A stretch of 64,000 bases of DNA from Pseudooceanicola sediminis. GTDB taxonomy: Bacteria; Pseudomonadota; Alphaproteobacteria; Rhodobacterales; Rhodobacteraceae. Positions 35,167 through 47,158 of the stretch are shown piece by piece. Made by a program: the position numbers and the translations under genes. Every line of letters starts with the position of its first letter. Position 1 is the stretch's first letter. The stretch is taken from positions 1 to 64,000 of the forward strand of contig NZ_QWJJ01000014.1 in assembly GCF_003575965.1 (NCBI RefSeq). The letters run 5' to 3'. The notes below the pieces were generated by a model. It was not told the origin of the DNA and did not search any database. It saw only the letters and a program-made list of their open reading frames with translations.

Positions 35167-37452
35167 ATGCCGGATCTTCTGATCGAACTTTTCTCCGAGG
35201 AAATTCCCGCGCGCATGCAGGCGCGCGCAGCCGAGGATCTGAAGAAGCGTATCACCGATGGCCTGGTCGAGGCTGGCCTGACCTACGCCGGTGCCGCCGC
35301 CTTTCACACGCCCCGCCGCCTGACGCTGGCGCTGTCGGGCCTGCTGGCCGAAAGCCCGACCCTGCGCGAAGAACGCAAGGGCCCGCGCACCGACGCGCCG
35401 GAAAAGGCGATCGAGGGCTTTTTGCGCGGCGCAGGCGTGACCCGCGACCAGCTTCAGGAAGGCGACGACAAGAAAGGCGCCGTCTTCTTCGCCGTGATCG
35501 AGAAACCGGGCCGCCCGGCGGCTGAGATCGTGGCCGAGGTCCTCGACACCACCATCCGCAATTTTCCCTGGCCCAAGTCGATGCGGTGGGGCACCGGCTC
35601 CCTGCGTTGGGTGCGCCCGTTGCACTCGATCCTCTGCATCCTGACGGATGAGGCGGGGGCCGAGGTCGTGCCCCTCGATATCGACGGCATCAAGACCACC
35701 AATACGACCGAGGGCCACCGCTTCATGGCGCCGGGCCGCTTTGCCGTGTCGTCCTTCGATGCCTATGTGTCTGAGCTGAAACGCCGTTTCGTCATCCTTG
35801 ATGCCACGGAACGCGCCGACCACATCTGGCAGGACGCCACCAACCAGGCCTTCGCCAATGGCTTGGAGGTGGTCGAGGATCGCGGCCTGCTGGCAGAGGT
35901 CGCAGGCTTGGTCGAATGGCCCGTGGTCCTGATGGGCGAGATCGGGGCAGACTTCCTCGGCCTGCCGCCCGAGGTGCTGCAAACCTCGATGAAGGAACAC
36001 CAGAAGTTCTTTTCCGTCAGGAACCCAAAGACCGGCCGCATCGAACGCTTCATCACCGTCGCCAACCGCGAAACCCGCGACCAGGGCGTGACGATCCTCG
36101 CCGGCAACCAAAAGGTGCTGGCCGCCCGCCTGTCGGACGCGAAATTCTTCTGGGAAAACGACCTGCGCGTCGCCAAGCATGACGGGATGGAGGCATGGAC
36201 CGCCGCCCTCTCCAACGTCACCTTCCACAACAAGCTGGGCAGCCAGGCCGAGCGGATCGAGCGGATCGCAGCACTTGCCCGCGAAATCGCCCCGGCGCTT
36301 GGGGCCGACCCGGATCTGGCCGAAAAAGCCGCCCGCGTCGCCAAGGCCGACCTCTCTTCCGAGATGGTCTATGAGTTCCCCGAATTGCAGGGCCTGATGG
36401 GCCGCTACTACGCCGAAGCCGCAGGCCTGCCCGCCGAGGTCGCCGCCGCCTGTCAGGAACATTACTCGCCCCTCGGTCCGACCGACGACGTGCCCACTGC
36501 GCCAGTCTCTGCGACAGTAGCGCTGGCCGACAAGCTGGATACGCTGACCGGCTTCTGGGCGATCGACGAGAAGCCGACAGGCAGCAAGGACCCCTTCGCG
36601 CTGCGCCGTGCGGCTTTGGGGGTTATCCGGTTGCTGCTGGCGAATGATGTGCGTGGTGGGCTGGTCCATTTGATTGGACGCGCATTGCGCAGCATCCTTG
36701 CGGCACAACATCTCATCGCTCAGGCAAAATTCGAGCAAGAGCTAGCTGCCGCTGATCAGACTTATGCGAAGATCATGCAAACGGATATTGCAACTATTGA
36801 AGAGCTAATGATCGAGCTCGACAACATGGTTTTGGAAGCCCAGACAAACACACCAGACGTCGGGAACAGCTCAACTCAACTCTCTACGGACGGCGACAAG
36901 GAATTAAAGCACTTGCCGAACGTCGCCACCGACCTCCTCGCCTTCTTCCACGACCGGCTCAAGGTCCACCTGAAGGACGAGGGCATCCGCCACGATGTCA
37001 TCGACGCCTGCCTCGCCATGCCCGGCAACGACGACATCACCCTGCTGGTCAAACGTGCCCGCGCCCTCTCGGACGCGCTGAAAACCGATGATGGCGTCAA
37101 CCTCGTGCAGGGCTTCAAGCGCGCCAACAACATCCTCACCCAGGCTGAGGAGAAGGACGGGGTCGCCTACGAATTCGGGGCCGACATCAAGTTTGCGGAA
37201 GCCGAGGAGGAAAAGACCCTCTTCACCGCCCTGCAAGCCGCCGAACCTAAGATCGCCGCCGCGCTGGAGGCCGAGGATTTCGCCGCCGCCATGGCCGCGA
37301 TGGCCGCCCTGCGTGGCCCCATCGACGCCTTCTTCACGGCGGTGCAGGTCAACTCCGACAACGATGTGGTCCGCCGCAACCGCCTGAACCTGCTGTCGAC
37401 CATCCGCACAACGGTCCTCAAGGTCGCTGACCTGACCCGGATCGAAGGCTGA
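35167..37452 (+). CDS. glyS: Glycyl-tRNA synthetase beta subunit with an unusual internal insertion
   Basis: The beta subunit (761 residues) supplies tRNA binding to GlyQ. Family motifs: MPDLLIELFSEEIPARMQ, MRWGTGSLRWVRPLHSILCI, GHRFMAPGRF, LQTSMKEHQKFFSVRNPKTG, and NVTFHNKLGSQAERIERIA. Between ALRRAALGVIRLLLAND and LLAFFHDRLKVHLKDEGIRHD there is a stretch of about 85 residues (491-579) with a different character, rich in Gln, Glu, Thr and Ile, whose DNA is markedly AT-richer. In typical alphaproteobacterial GlyS the two motifs are closer. ATG 35167 is favoured by GGAAGGAA upstream. Confidence 0.95.
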   Translation: MPDLLIELFSEEIPARMQARAAEDLKKRITDGLVEAGLTYAGAAAFHTPRRLTLALSGLLAESPTLREERKGPRTDAPEKAIEGFLRGAGVTRDQLQEGDDKKGAVFFAVIEKPGRPAAEIVAEVLDTTIRNFPWPKSMRWGTGSLRWVRPLHSILCILTDEAGAEVVPLDIDGIKTTNTTEGHRFMAPGRFAVSSFDAYVSELKRRFVILDATERADHIWQDATNQAFANGLEVVEDRGLLAEVAGLVEWPVVLMGEIGADFLGLPPEVLQTSMKEHQKFFSVRNPKTGRIERFITVANRETRDQGVTILAGNQKVLAARLSDAKFFWENDLRVAKHDGMEAWTAALSNVTFHNKLGSQAERIERIAALAREIAPALGADPDLAEKAARVAKADLSSEMVYEFPELQGLMGRYYAEAAGLPAEVAAACQEHYSPLGPTDDVPTAPVSATVALADKLDTLTGFWAIDEKPTGSKDPFALRRAALGVIRLLLANDVRGGLVHLIGRALRSILAAQHLIAQAKFEQELAAADQTYAKIMQTDIATIEELMIELDNMVLEAQTNTPDVGNSSTQLSTDGDKELKHLPNVATDLLAFFHDRLKVHLKDEGIRHDVIDACLAMPGNDDITLLVKRARALSDALKTDDGVNLVQGFKRANNILTQAEEKDGVAYEFGADIKFAEAEEEKTLFTALQAAEPKIAAALEAEDFAAAMAAMAALRGPIDAFFTAVQVNSDNDVVRRNRLNLLSTIRTTVLKVADLTRIEG

Positions 37453-37577
37453 TCTCAGGCGCGCCTCGCAAGGGGCGCGCCATTGGTCGGGTTTGCCGCG
37501 CTGCCGGTCGCGCCTGCGGGGCCGGTCGCCCGACTTTCCCTTGCCCTGTTCCTGCACCTCGCTATGCTGCGGCAATA

Positions 37578-40157
37578 ATGACAGGTGCCGCAGTGCAGCA
37601 AGACGACCCCGATATCACGCTCATCACGGAAACCGCGCCGATTGCGACGAACACGCACGGTGGGCGGGCGAAATGTCTGCAACGTCTGGTCCGGCTGAAC
37701 CTGCCGGTGCCGCGCACCGTCGCCCTGTCGTTCAGATCGGTGCACGACATCGCCGAGGGGCGTATGCCCAACCTGGCGCAACTGCTCGAACCGTTCGGCG
37801 CGCACCCGCTGCTCTGCGTGCGTCCCTCGTCCGAAGATCCCGATTGGGGCGGGCCGAGCGCGGTGCTGAACCTCGGCATCAACGACACCGTGCATGCGGC
37901 GCTGTCCGCAAAGCTGGGCGAGGAGGCCGCGACGCGCCTCTACAACCGTTTCGTGCGCACCTATGCCGTGCATGTCGAACGCCTCGACCCCGACATGTTC
38001 TCGGATCTTCCCGATCACGGCCCGGATGCCCTGGCGCAATCCCTGCGCGCCTACCGCGAGGAGACGGAGGAGGATTTCCCCCAGGACCCCCGTGTCCAGA
38101 TCACCGCCGTGCTGAAGTCCATGGCCCGCGCCTGGCGCGGCACCACAGCCCGCCTGCTGCGGCAGGCCAAGGGCGCACCGGCCGATGCCGGCCTCGGCCT
38201 CGTCGTGCAGGAAATGGCGCTCGGGCTGGGGCGGCAGGGCGAATGCGGCTCGGGCGTGATCCAGCGCGTGTCCTCGGGCACCGGAAAACCGCGTCTGACG
38301 GGCCGCTACCTCAGCCAGAGTCAGGGCCGCGAGGCGCTGCAACGGGGCAAGCAATCGCTCTACCTTGCGCGTGACGCACGCGGCGAATCGCTTCAGGATC
38401 TTGCCCCTGAAGCCTTTGATAAACTTGTCGAATATACCGAACTCATGCGGTTTCGCCTGCGCGAGGAGATGCAGGCGGAATTCACCATCGAGGACGGCCA
38501 GCTGCATATCCTCGACGCCCTGCGCGTCAGCCGCACCTCACGCGCCGCGGTCCGCATTGCCGTCGCGCTGGCCGACGATGGCGTGATCCCGCGGGAAGAG
38601 GCGATCTGCCGCGTCGACCCGCGCGCACTCAGCGAAATGTTGCACCGCCAGATCGACCCAGAGGCAAAGCGCGACGTGATCGGCAAGGGCATCGCCGCCA
38701 GCCCTGGTGCTGCGACGGGCAAGATCGTGTTTTCCGCCGCCGCCGCCCAGGCCAGCGCCGCGCGGGGCGAAGCCTGCATCCTGGTGCGCCGCGAAACCGG
38801 TCCCGAAGACATCCGTGGCATGCACGCCTCGGTCGGCGTGGTCACCGAACGCGGCGGCATCACCAGCCATGCGGCGGTGATCGGGCGTGGCCTCGGCCTG
38901 CCCTGTGTGGTGGGCGTCACCGGGCTGCAATTCGACACGAAGAACCAGGTGATCAAGGCGCGCGACGGGCGCACCTTCCGCAGCGGCGACCTGATCACCA
39001 TCGATGGTAGCGATGGCGATATCCTTGCGGGCGAGGCACCGCTACACGAGGCGGCGCAGGACGATGCCTTTCAATCCATGCTCTCCTGGGCCGAGGAATT
39101 CTGCGACATCGGCATCCGGGCCAACGCCGATACCCCGGCGGATGCGCTGGTGGCGCGAAAATTCAATGCGCAGGGCATTGGCCTCTGCCGGACCGAGCAC
39201 ATGTTCTTCGACCCCGGCCGCCTGACCGTGATGCGCGAAATGATCTTTGCCGATGCGCCCGCCGACCGGCGCACCGCCATCGACCGCCTGCTGCCGATGC
39301 AACGCACCGACTTTATCGAGCTGTTCCGCATCATGCAGGGTCAGCCGGTCTGCATACGCCTGTTCGACCCGCCGCTGCACGAATTCCTGCCCTCTGACCG
39401 CGCCGGTCTGCGCGAACTGGCCGAGGCCCTGTCGCTGCCCCTGTCAGATGTCACGCGTCGCGTCGAATCTCTCAGTGAATACAACCCCATGCTGGGGATG
39501 CGCGGTGTTCGTCTTGGGATCACCATCCCCGAGATTTACGACATGCAGGCCCGCGCCATCTTCGAGGCGACGATTGCCGCCAGCCAGGATGGCGATCCCG
39601 TCGTGCCCGAAATCATGATCCCGCTGGTTTCCGCGAAACGAGAGGTCGAGCTGGTGAAAACCCGTGTCGATGCCGTCGCGGCCGCCGTGCGCACCGAAAC
39701 CGGACGCGACTTTACCTATCGGCTCGGCGTCATGGTGGAAACGCCGCGCGCTGCGCTGCGGGCAGGCGAAATCGCCCCCTTCGCCGCCTTCCTGTCCTTC
39801 GGCACGAACGACCTGACGCAGATGACCTATGGCCTGTCGCGCGATGACGCGGGCAAGTTCATGTCGGAATATGTCAAGCAGGGTGTCTATCCAGAGGATC
39901 CTTTTCATACGCTCGACACCGAAGGCGTGGGGGAACTGCTCATGATTGGGGCACAACGGGGCCGCGAGGCACGCCCAGACCTCACGCTGTCGATCTGTGG
40001 CGAACACGGCGGCAATGCCGAATCAATCGCGTTCTGCCGCGCTGCCGGGTTCGACTATGTGTCCTGTTCGCCCTTCCGCGTGCCGGTGGCCAGACTGGCC
40101 GCAGCCCAGTTGAACATCCGCCCGACCTTGCCGCCAAGGGCCTTCAAAACGTCTTGA
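37578..40157 (+). CDS. Pyruvate phosphate dikinase-like enzyme (divergent N-terminus)
   Basis: The 859-residue protein has the PPDK order. It has an ATP-grasp N-terminus ([40 protein letters not shown] then NLGIND), a swivelling phospho-His domain ([18 protein letters not shown] near residue 427), and a C-terminal PEP/pyruvate barrel ([52 protein letters not shown] with catalytic Cys near 807). PPDK interconverts pyruvate and PEP. In the N-terminus the usual SVRSGA and MPGMMDT segments are changed, so classic PPDK activity is probable but not certain. It is common after glyS in this group. Confidence 0.85.
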   Translation: MTGAAVQQDDPDITLITETAPIATNTHGGRAKCLQRLVRLNLPVPRTVALSFRSVHDIAEGRMPNLAQLLEPFGAHPLLCVRPSSEDPDWGGPSAVLNLGINDTVHAALSAKLGEEAATRLYNRFVRTYAVHVERLDPDMFSDLPDHGPDALAQSLRAYREETEEDFPQDPRVQITAVLKSMARAWRGTTARLLRQAKGAPADAGLGLVVQEMALGLGRQGECGSGVIQRVSSGTGKPRLTGRYLSQSQGREALQRGKQSLYLARDARGESLQDLAPEAFDKLVEYTELMRFRLREEMQAEFTIEDGQLHILDALRVSRTSRAAVRIAVALADDGVIPREEAICRVDPRALSEMLHRQIDPEAKRDVIGKGIAASPGAATGKIVFSAAAAQASAARGEACILVRRETGPEDIRGMHASVGVVTERGGITSHAAVIGRGLGLPCVVGVTGLQFDTKNQVIKARDGRTFRSGDLITIDGSDGDILAGEAPLHEAAQDDAFQSMLSWAEEFCDIGIRANADTPADALVARKFNAQGIGLCRTEHMFFDPGRLTVMREMIFADAPADRRTAIDRLLPMQRTDFIELFRIMQGQPVCIRLFDPPLHEFLPSDRAGLRELAEALSLPLSDVTRRVESLSEYNPMLGMRGVRLGITIPEIYDMQARAIFEATIAASQDGDPVVPEIMIPLVSAKREVELVKTRVDAVAAAVRTETGRDFTYRLGVMVETPRAALRAGEIAPFAAFLSFGTNDLTQMTYGLSRDDAGKFMSEYVKQGVYPEDPFHTLDTEGVGELLMIGAQRGREARPDLTLSICGEHGGNAESIAFCRAAGFDYVSCSPFRVPVARLAAAQLNIRPTLPPRAFKTS

Positions 40158-40314
40158 GTTACAGTCGGTTAATTCCATTTCCCGCATGCTTTGGCCGCGC
40201 TCTGGCGGCAACCCGCTGCCGCCGGAGTCGCCGCAGGGTGGACGGTTCCATCACTTTTCGTTAGGAACCCGGACCGACGGCGATCGACCAGACGCTGCGT
40301 CAGGGGACCGGAAC

Positions 40315-40947
40315 ATGAAATTCAGTGCTGCCTTTTTCATTTTACTTCTCGCGATCGCCCCACCTGCGATCGCCGAAAATACGATGACCGACGCTATGAA
40401 GGTCGAGCAGCAGGCGATGAAATCCGTTCCCAAAAGCCGCCTTGCCGCCTTCCTGACGACCCCCAAGGTCAAGACCCCCAAGACCGGTGCCGTGGTCTAC
40501 AATCGCGAGTGGCTGTCGAAACAGCCCGCCGGCAAGGGTGACGAATCCTTCCAATGCCTCGCCGAGGCGCTCTACTTCGAGGCCCGCGGCGAAAGCGTCA
40601 AAGGTCAGTTCGCGGTGGCCGAGGTCATCCTGAACCGTGTCGACAGCCCGGATTTCCCCAACAGCGTTTGCGGCGTCATCCATCAGGGCACAGGACGCAA
40701 ATACGCCTGCCAGTTCACCTACACCTGCGACGGTCGCAAGGAAGTCATCGGTGAACCGCTCGCCTATGCCCGCGTCGCCAAGGTTGCCGCGATCACGCTC
40801 AAGGGCACGTCGCGCCCGCTGACCGATGGCGCCACATTCTATCACACGCTGCACGTCAAACCCCGCTGGGCGAAGAAATTCGAACAGACTGCGGCCATCG
40901 GCGTGCACCAGTTCTACAAGATGCCGACGCGCACGGCGCAGAACTGA
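40315..40947 (+). CDS. Cell wall hydrolase (SleB/CwlJ family)
   Basis: A 210-residue exported protein with signal peptide [20 protein letters not shown]. The Hydrolase_2 domain runs from about residue 75, with [14 protein letters not shown]-type motif ([20 protein letters not shown]) holding the presumed catalytic Glu, [20 protein letters not shown], and [10 protein letters not shown]. Such proteins cleave peptidoglycan glycan strands; outside spore formers they act in wall remodelling. The ATG is set by the signal peptide. Confidence 0.9.
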   Translation: MKFSAAFFILLLAIAPPAIAENTMTDAMKVEQQAMKSVPKSRLAAFLTTPKVKTPKTGAVVYNREWLSKQPAGKGDESFQCLAEALYFEARGESVKGQFAVAEVILNRVDSPDFPNSVCGVIHQGTGRKYACQFTYTCDGRKEVIGEPLAYARVAKVAAITLKGTSRPLTDGATFYHTLHVKPRWAKKFEQTAAIGVHQFYKMPTRTAQN

Positions 40948-41480
40948 TTTCGTGACGCGCCCGTCCCGCGCCCCGGGGCCGCATCCGACGGCTGACCGGA
41001 TCCGCGCCGGCACCTCGCCAGATCCCGCACAGGCCGCTCTTCGTCCCTTTTCGTGCTTCGACCTCTGCGCGCCATAGCGCAGTCTGCGACGCGGCGTCCT
41101 GCATCGCCTCGCCACAGGGTAAGGGTCCCGCGACCCGGTCCCCGGCAGACAGGGCCGAAGGCAACAGGATCGGGGCGCCTCACTATCCGCGCTTCACACC
41201 GACGGCCCGCAACCTCGTCGCAACCTCATCGCACTCTCGTCGCTGACGGGGCTGCCGCACGATGCACCGGGGGGGCATGCGGGCAGGGGCGCAACCTGGA
41301 CCGCGCGCAAGCCTCCGGGCGCTGCTTCGCCTCTGCGCGGTCATGCGCCGCTTTTTGCCCCGACAGGACTTTGCCTTTCTGCCAGTCTTCTGACATTAAG
41401 GCGCGCGGCCTGCGCCCAGCCTCCGCCACAACGGCCGGCCGGGGCGAACTGCAGCAGGCTCACCTTGGGGGGGAAACCAG
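40948..41480. other. Gene-free stretch between the wall hydrolase and folB
   Basis: Open frames here lack protein-like composition. No terminator, repeat or RNA gene was identified in the 533 bases. A weak promoter for folB could lie near 41385-41400 (TTCTGACATTAAGG) but the match is poor. Confidence 0.4.
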
Positions 41481-42461
41481 ATGAGCGACCATATCACACA
41501 GGCTTTCGATCACCCGCTGGCGCGCTCAAAGGCGCTGTCCGGCGATGCCCCGGCTGATCGCATTTCCCTACGTGACCACCTGGCCGAGGTCGAGATCGGG
41601 GCGTTTCAGGCCGAGCGCGGGATCATGCAGCGCCTGCGTTTCAACATCGTGGTCGAGGTCCGCCATGCCCATGCCACCCTGGCCGACGATGTCGACCGCA
41701 TCCTGTCCTACGACACCCTGACCGAAGCGATCGAAGCGGCACTGGCGGCCGAGCGTCTCAACCTGCTCGAAACGCTTGCCGATCACATCGCGGCGCTGAT
41801 CCTCACCGAACCAAAGGCCCTGCGTGTCTTCGTGCGCATCGAAAAGCTCGACCGCGGCCCCGGTGCGCTCGGCGTCGAAATCGTGCGCTCTCATGACGAC
41901 GCCCAGCTGGTCCCGGAAGAGGCGGTCACCCACAAGGGCCCCGATCCGCTGATCGTCTTCCTGTCCGATGCTGCCACCCGGTCCGACCTTCTGCGCGGCT
42001 GGCTGGACCAGCTTCAGGCGGCCGCTTTGCCGGTGATCCTGTGCTGCGGACCAGGCAGCACGCCACGCCCCACCTCGACCTCGGCACTGGTGCAGCGCCG
42101 CATCGACCTGCTGGCCATCGAACAGGCCGCCTGGGTGCTGGCGGGCAAGGATCGGCGCTGCGTCGTGGTCAACACGCGCACCGAACTCGACTGGTCGATG
42201 AAGCAGGGCCAGATCAGCCTCTGGGCGCCGTCCAAGATCGTGCTGGACGCCGTGGGCGACCGCCCCGACAGCATCGGTGACGGCGCGGCACTGGCACTCT
42301 GGTTCGCGGGGGTGATGAAATCCACCCATGTGCTGATGATCGGCGAAACCGCCCTCGACACGCCACCGCAGCCGACCGAGGCGCGCAGCACCCCCGCCGC
42401 CGCGCTCAATCCCGTCGTCACCCGCGTCAGCCACGAGGATCCGCAGTTGATCCTGCCCTGA
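41481..42461 (+). CDS. folB: Dihydroneopterin aldolase with an extra C-terminal domain
   Basis: Residues about 25-145 form the FolB domain (RISLRDHLAEVEIGAFQAER, SYDTLTEAIEAALAAERLNL, LLETLADHIAALILTEPKAL with the catalytic region, and VRIEKLDRGPGALGVEIV), which splits dihydroneopterin to 6-hydroxymethyl-dihydropterin in folate synthesis. FolB alone is about 120 residues, but here the protein has 326. The added 175 residues (PLIVFLSDAATRSDLLRGWL, ALVQRRIDLLAIEQAAWVLA) form an unrecognised second domain. folP follows downstream, so both act in the same pathway. Confidence 0.88.
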   Translation: MSDHITQAFDHPLARSKALSGDAPADRISLRDHLAEVEIGAFQAERGIMQRLRFNIVVEVRHAHATLADDVDRILSYDTLTEAIEAALAAERLNLLETLADHIAALILTEPKALRVFVRIEKLDRGPGALGVEIVRSHDDAQLVPEEAVTHKGPDPLIVFLSDAATRSDLLRGWLDQLQAAALPVILCCGPGSTPRPTSTSALVQRRIDLLAIEQAAWVLAGKDRRCVVVNTRTELDWSMKQGQISLWAPSKIVLDAVGDRPDSIGDGAALALWFAGVMKSTHVLMIGETALDTPPQPTEARSTPAAALNPVVTRVSHEDPQLILP

Positions 42462-42611
42462 GGTCACAGCCCCGGCGCCCTCAGACCCGGCGCCCTTCAA
42501 CGGGCCCGAGGTGCCTTTTAATGGGGTCCCGCGCACGTCATGGCGGCCCGTTCAATCTTTTGGTAAGTTTACTGGCCGTAAACACCTCAGAAACCGCTCC
42601 GAAAGTCGCCC

Positions 42612-43634
42612 ATGACACAGATCTACTATCGCCCGCTGGTACAGGGCGGCCTTGCCCGGCCCGAAGGCGCTTTGCCCCTGTGTGGTGGCCCGCTCTGGTT
42701 CAACCAGATCGAGATGATCACCCGTAGCGGGATCAAGGTCACCGGGGTCGAGGATCTGCCCGAAGACTGGTCGCGTCGCCTGTGCCGACCGCGCCCCGCC
42801 CTTGCCGGCCTGTCGATGGAGCGCCCCACCATCATGGGCATCCTCAACACCACGCCCGACAGCTTCTCCGACGGCGGCAGGCACGATGACCTTGATGCGG
42901 CGATCGCCCATGCCCGCGCCATGCTGGCAGCAGGCGCCGACATGATCGACGTCGGCGGCGAAAGCACCCGCCCGGGCGCCGCCTACATCGACCCGGAAGA
43001 GGAAATCCGTCGCACGGCCCCCGTCATCCAGGCACTGCACGACATCGGCGCCCGCATCTCGATCGACACGCGCAAGGCCGATGTCGGGCGGGCGGCCTAC
43101 CGTGCGGGCGCGACCCTCATCAATGACGTCTCGGGCTTTACCCATGATCCCGCCCTGGCCGAGGTCGCCGCCGCCACCGCCCTGCCGGTCTGCGTGATGC
43201 ACATGCGCGGCACGCCCGGCGACATGCACCTGGCGCCCTCCTACGACAATGCGCTGCTCGACACCTACGACGAACTCGAAACGCGGATCGCCGCGGTCGA
43301 GGCCCTGGGCATCCCGCGGGCCCGCATCCTGGCCGACCCGGGCATCGGCTTTGCCAAGACCGTTGATCACAACCTTGAAATCCTGAACCGGCTGTCGCTG
43401 TTCCATGGGCTTGGCTGCCCGCTGCTGTTGGGGGTGTCGCGCAAGCGCTTCATCGGCACCGTAGGGCAGACAGAAACGCCCACCGATCGCGCTGCCGGCT
43501 CCATCGCCGTGGCGCTGGCCGGTATTGCCCAGGGGGTCCAGATGCTGCGGGTCCACGACGTGGCCGAAACCGCCCAGGCCCTGCGCCTGTGGCAGGCGGT
43601 ACAGGCCGGCGCATGGGTCCAACCGGCACCCTAG
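42612..43634 (+). CDS. folP: Dihydropteroate synthase
   Basis: FolP joins 6-hydroxymethyl-dihydropterin pyrophosphate to p-aminobenzoate. The TIM-barrel starts near residue 70 with MGILNTTPDSFSDGGRHDDL and includes MIDVGGESTRPGA, ISIDTRKADVGRAAYRAGA, LINDVSGF, VCVMHMRGTPGDMH, DPGIGFAKT and GVSRKRFIG. The first 65 residues (IYYRPLVQGGLARPEGALPL) precede the usual start of the family and may form an extra N-terminal segment. It follows folB by 150 bp. Confidence 0.95.
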   Translation: MTQIYYRPLVQGGLARPEGALPLCGGPLWFNQIEMITRSGIKVTGVEDLPEDWSRRLCRPRPALAGLSMERPTIMGILNTTPDSFSDGGRHDDLDAAIAHARAMLAAGADMIDVGGESTRPGAAYIDPEEEIRRTAPVIQALHDIGARISIDTRKADVGRAAYRAGATLINDVSGFTHDPALAEVAAATALPVCVMHMRGTPGDMHLAPSYDNALLDTYDELETRIAAVEALGIPRARILADPGIGFAKTVDHNLEILNRLSLFHGLGCPLLLGVSRKRFIGTVGQTETPTDRAAGSIAVALAGIAQGVQMLRVHDVAETAQALRLWQAVQAGAWVQPAP

Positions 43635-43758
43635 CGCCTGCTCCCAGTCGCCAGGCCCCCAGCTCGCCGCCGCTACCCACCGCTACCCACCACCCGACTT
43701 CCAAAACCGCGGCCTCCAAAACCCCGGCCAGCCGCCCCGGCGCCGTGGGCCGGTCGGC

Positions 43759-45015
43759 TCAGCGTCGCGCCGCGTCGCCAGTGGCCAGGGCCAGCCCATC
43801 CACCACGGCGGTAAAGGCGTCGGACATCTCGATCCGCGCATCCGGGCACAGATCGCGCGCAACCTCGCCCACCATGGTCATCAGGCTCGACCCGCCCACC
43901 AGGATCACCGCGGTGATCTGCTCCGCCTGCACCCCGGCCATGTCCAGCGTTTCGCGCGCCGCCTGCGCCAGCATCTCGCGCGGCTTGGACAGCGCCAGCG
44001 CCAGCGACGCCGGACTGATCTCGGCGCTCAACGCGCGCTCGATCATCGTCATGTTGATCGCCGCGATACCGGCGCCGCGCCCGTTGGCCGCAATCTTGCC
44101 ACGCTCCACGGCAAAGGCCAGCTCATGCCCCAGCTCATCCTCCAGCACGCTGGCCAGCCGCGCCAGCGGGCGTGGCTCCACCGCGCTGCGCTGCATCTGC
44201 GCCACCGACCGGCGCACGTCCGGCGCATACAGGAACGGGATCTTCGCCCATGTCGCCAGATCGACAAAGATCGACACCGGCATTGGCAGCACCCCCGCGC
44301 CCATCTCCCGCTTCAGCTGCCCGCCATGCCCCAGCAAGGGCATCGCGTGCAGCAGGGACACCTCGCGGTCGAAATCCGTCCCCCCTAGGCGTATGCCATG
44401 GCTCGCCAACACCTCCAGCCGATCCGCCTCGGCGCGAAACACCGTAAAATCCGACGTCCCGCCACCAATATCGACAATCAGCCCCAGCTCTCCGCGCCGC
44501 TCCCGTCCCAACGAAGCCCGCGCCGCCGCCTCCGGTTCGAACATGAACCCCACCTCGGTGAACCCGGCGGCCTCGTAACAGCCCCGCAGATCCGCCTCGG
44601 CCTGGGCATCCCGCTCCGGATCGGAGGAATGAAAATGCACTGGCCGCCCCGACAGGACACGGCACACCTCGCCACCCAGCTGTGCCTCGGCACGTTGCTT
44701 CACCGCCACGATAAAGGCGGTGACAATCTCGGCCAGGGTGCGCCGCTTGCCGCCGATCAGACGCTTTTCATGAAACAGCGCGGTGCCCAGCACCGATTTC
44801 AGCGCCCGCATATAGCGCCCGTCCTCGCCCTCGATCAGCGCCGCCGCCGCCGCCTCCCCGATCCGCATCGCCCCGGTGTCGGCGTCAAAGAAGACGGCCG
44901 TCGGCAGGGTTTCAGACCCCACTTCGATCGGCAGCCGCCGCAGCGCGCCCTCCATCAGAACGGCCGCCGCCGAGTTCGATGTGCCAAAGTCGATGGCCAG
45001 AATCCGGTCCGACAT
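43759..45015 (-). CDS. Hsp70-family protein of the YegD type
   Basis: A 418-residue actin-fold ATPase with Hsp70 phosphate motifs: ILAIDFGTSNSAAAVLMEGA at the N-terminus, GLIVDIGGGTSDFTVFRAEA near 190, and AVILVGGSSLMTMVGEVARD near 370. It lacks the substrate-binding beta domain and lid of DnaK, as in YegD-type proteins. Possible role is chaperone-like or regulatory; function is unknown. It is on the minus strand, convergent with folP. Confidence 0.85.
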   Translation of the reverse strand: MSDRILAIDFGTSNSAAAVLMEGALRRLPIEVGSETLPTAVFFDADTGAMRIGEAAAAALIEGEDGRYMRALKSVLGTALFHEKRLIGGKRRTLAEIVTAFIVAVKQRAEAQLGGEVCRVLSGRPVHFHSSDPERDAQAEADLRGCYEAAGFTEVGFMFEPEAAARASLGRERRGELGLIVDIGGGTSDFTVFRAEADRLEVLASHGIRLGGTDFDREVSLLHAMPLLGHGGQLKREMGAGVLPMPVSIFVDLATWAKIPFLYAPDVRRSVAQMQRSAVEPRPLARLASVLEDELGHELAFAVERGKIAANGRGAGIAAINMTMIERALSAEISPASLALALSKPREMLAQAARETLDMAGVQAEQITAVILVGGSSLMTMVGEVARDLCPDARIEMSDAFTAVVDGLALATGDAARR

Positions 45016-45180
45016 GCGTGTCTCCTGCGCTCCAAGAAGCCCGCGGGATTACCCAAAGCCGCCCGGCTGCGCAAGCCCGTTCCGCCGCCGTTTCCCGCCT
45101 CGCCGCCCGAACCCGCCCCGGCTCGCTCATCTGGCCGGAAATACCCAGCCCGCTCGGCCACAGGCGCCGGGCATCCGCAG

Positions 45181-45332
45181 AGACAGGGACAGTGGCGGGG
45201 ACAGAGACAGTGGCGGGGACAGAGACAGCGGCGGGGACAGAGACAGGGGCAGGGGCAGGGACGGTGGCAGCGGCAGAGACAGTGGCAGCGGCAGAGACAG
45301 TGGCAGAGACAGTGGCAGGGACAGAGACAGCG
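45181..45332. repeat. Minisatellite of GGGACAGAGACAGTGGC-type units
   Basis: About 150 bases are built from six-base words (GGGACA, GAGACA, GTGGCG, GTGGCA), with 18-bp higher-order units such as GGGACAGAGACAGTGGCG repeated with variation. In all frames it gives low-complexity peptides only. Strand asymmetry is strong (purine-rich plus strand). Confidence 0.9.
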
Positions 45333-45497
45333 ATTGGAGCAGAGGCACGGCGCCCGTCTGCCCCGGTTCGGTCAGCCTCGCCCAACCGCTTTCAGAAACC
45401 GTTCAGTTACCGCTCGGATACCGTTCAGATACCGACGTGCGAAATCAGCAATATCAATCACTTGCCCCGCATGACCCTCGGAAATACCGACGCATGC

Positions 45498-45526
45498 AAA
45501 AAAGGCCCCGCCAACCGGCAGGGCCT
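45498..45526 (-). terminator. Intrinsic terminator of ilvC
   Basis: On the minus strand AAGGCCCTGCC pairs with GGCGGGGCCTT and is followed by a run of T. It lies 28 bases after the ilvC stop. Confidence 0.88.
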
Positions 45527-45554
45527 TCGCAAACGTAATCGCTCTCGAACGCGA

Positions 45555-47154
<1,600 letters not shown>

Positions 47155-47158
<4 letters not shown>

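Larger units (their letters stand above)
45016..45554. other. Noncoding stretch with a minisatellite
   Basis: Upstream of the Hsp70 gene and downstream of ilvC, no gene is supported. It contains the hexamer-based repeat at 45181-45332 and the ilvC terminator at 45498. Confidence 0.55.

Noticed and set aside
45127-45348. A repetitive Leu/Ser/Pro protein encoded by the minisatellite
   Set aside because: All frames through the repeat give low-complexity peptides with no start context; it is simple-sequence DNA.
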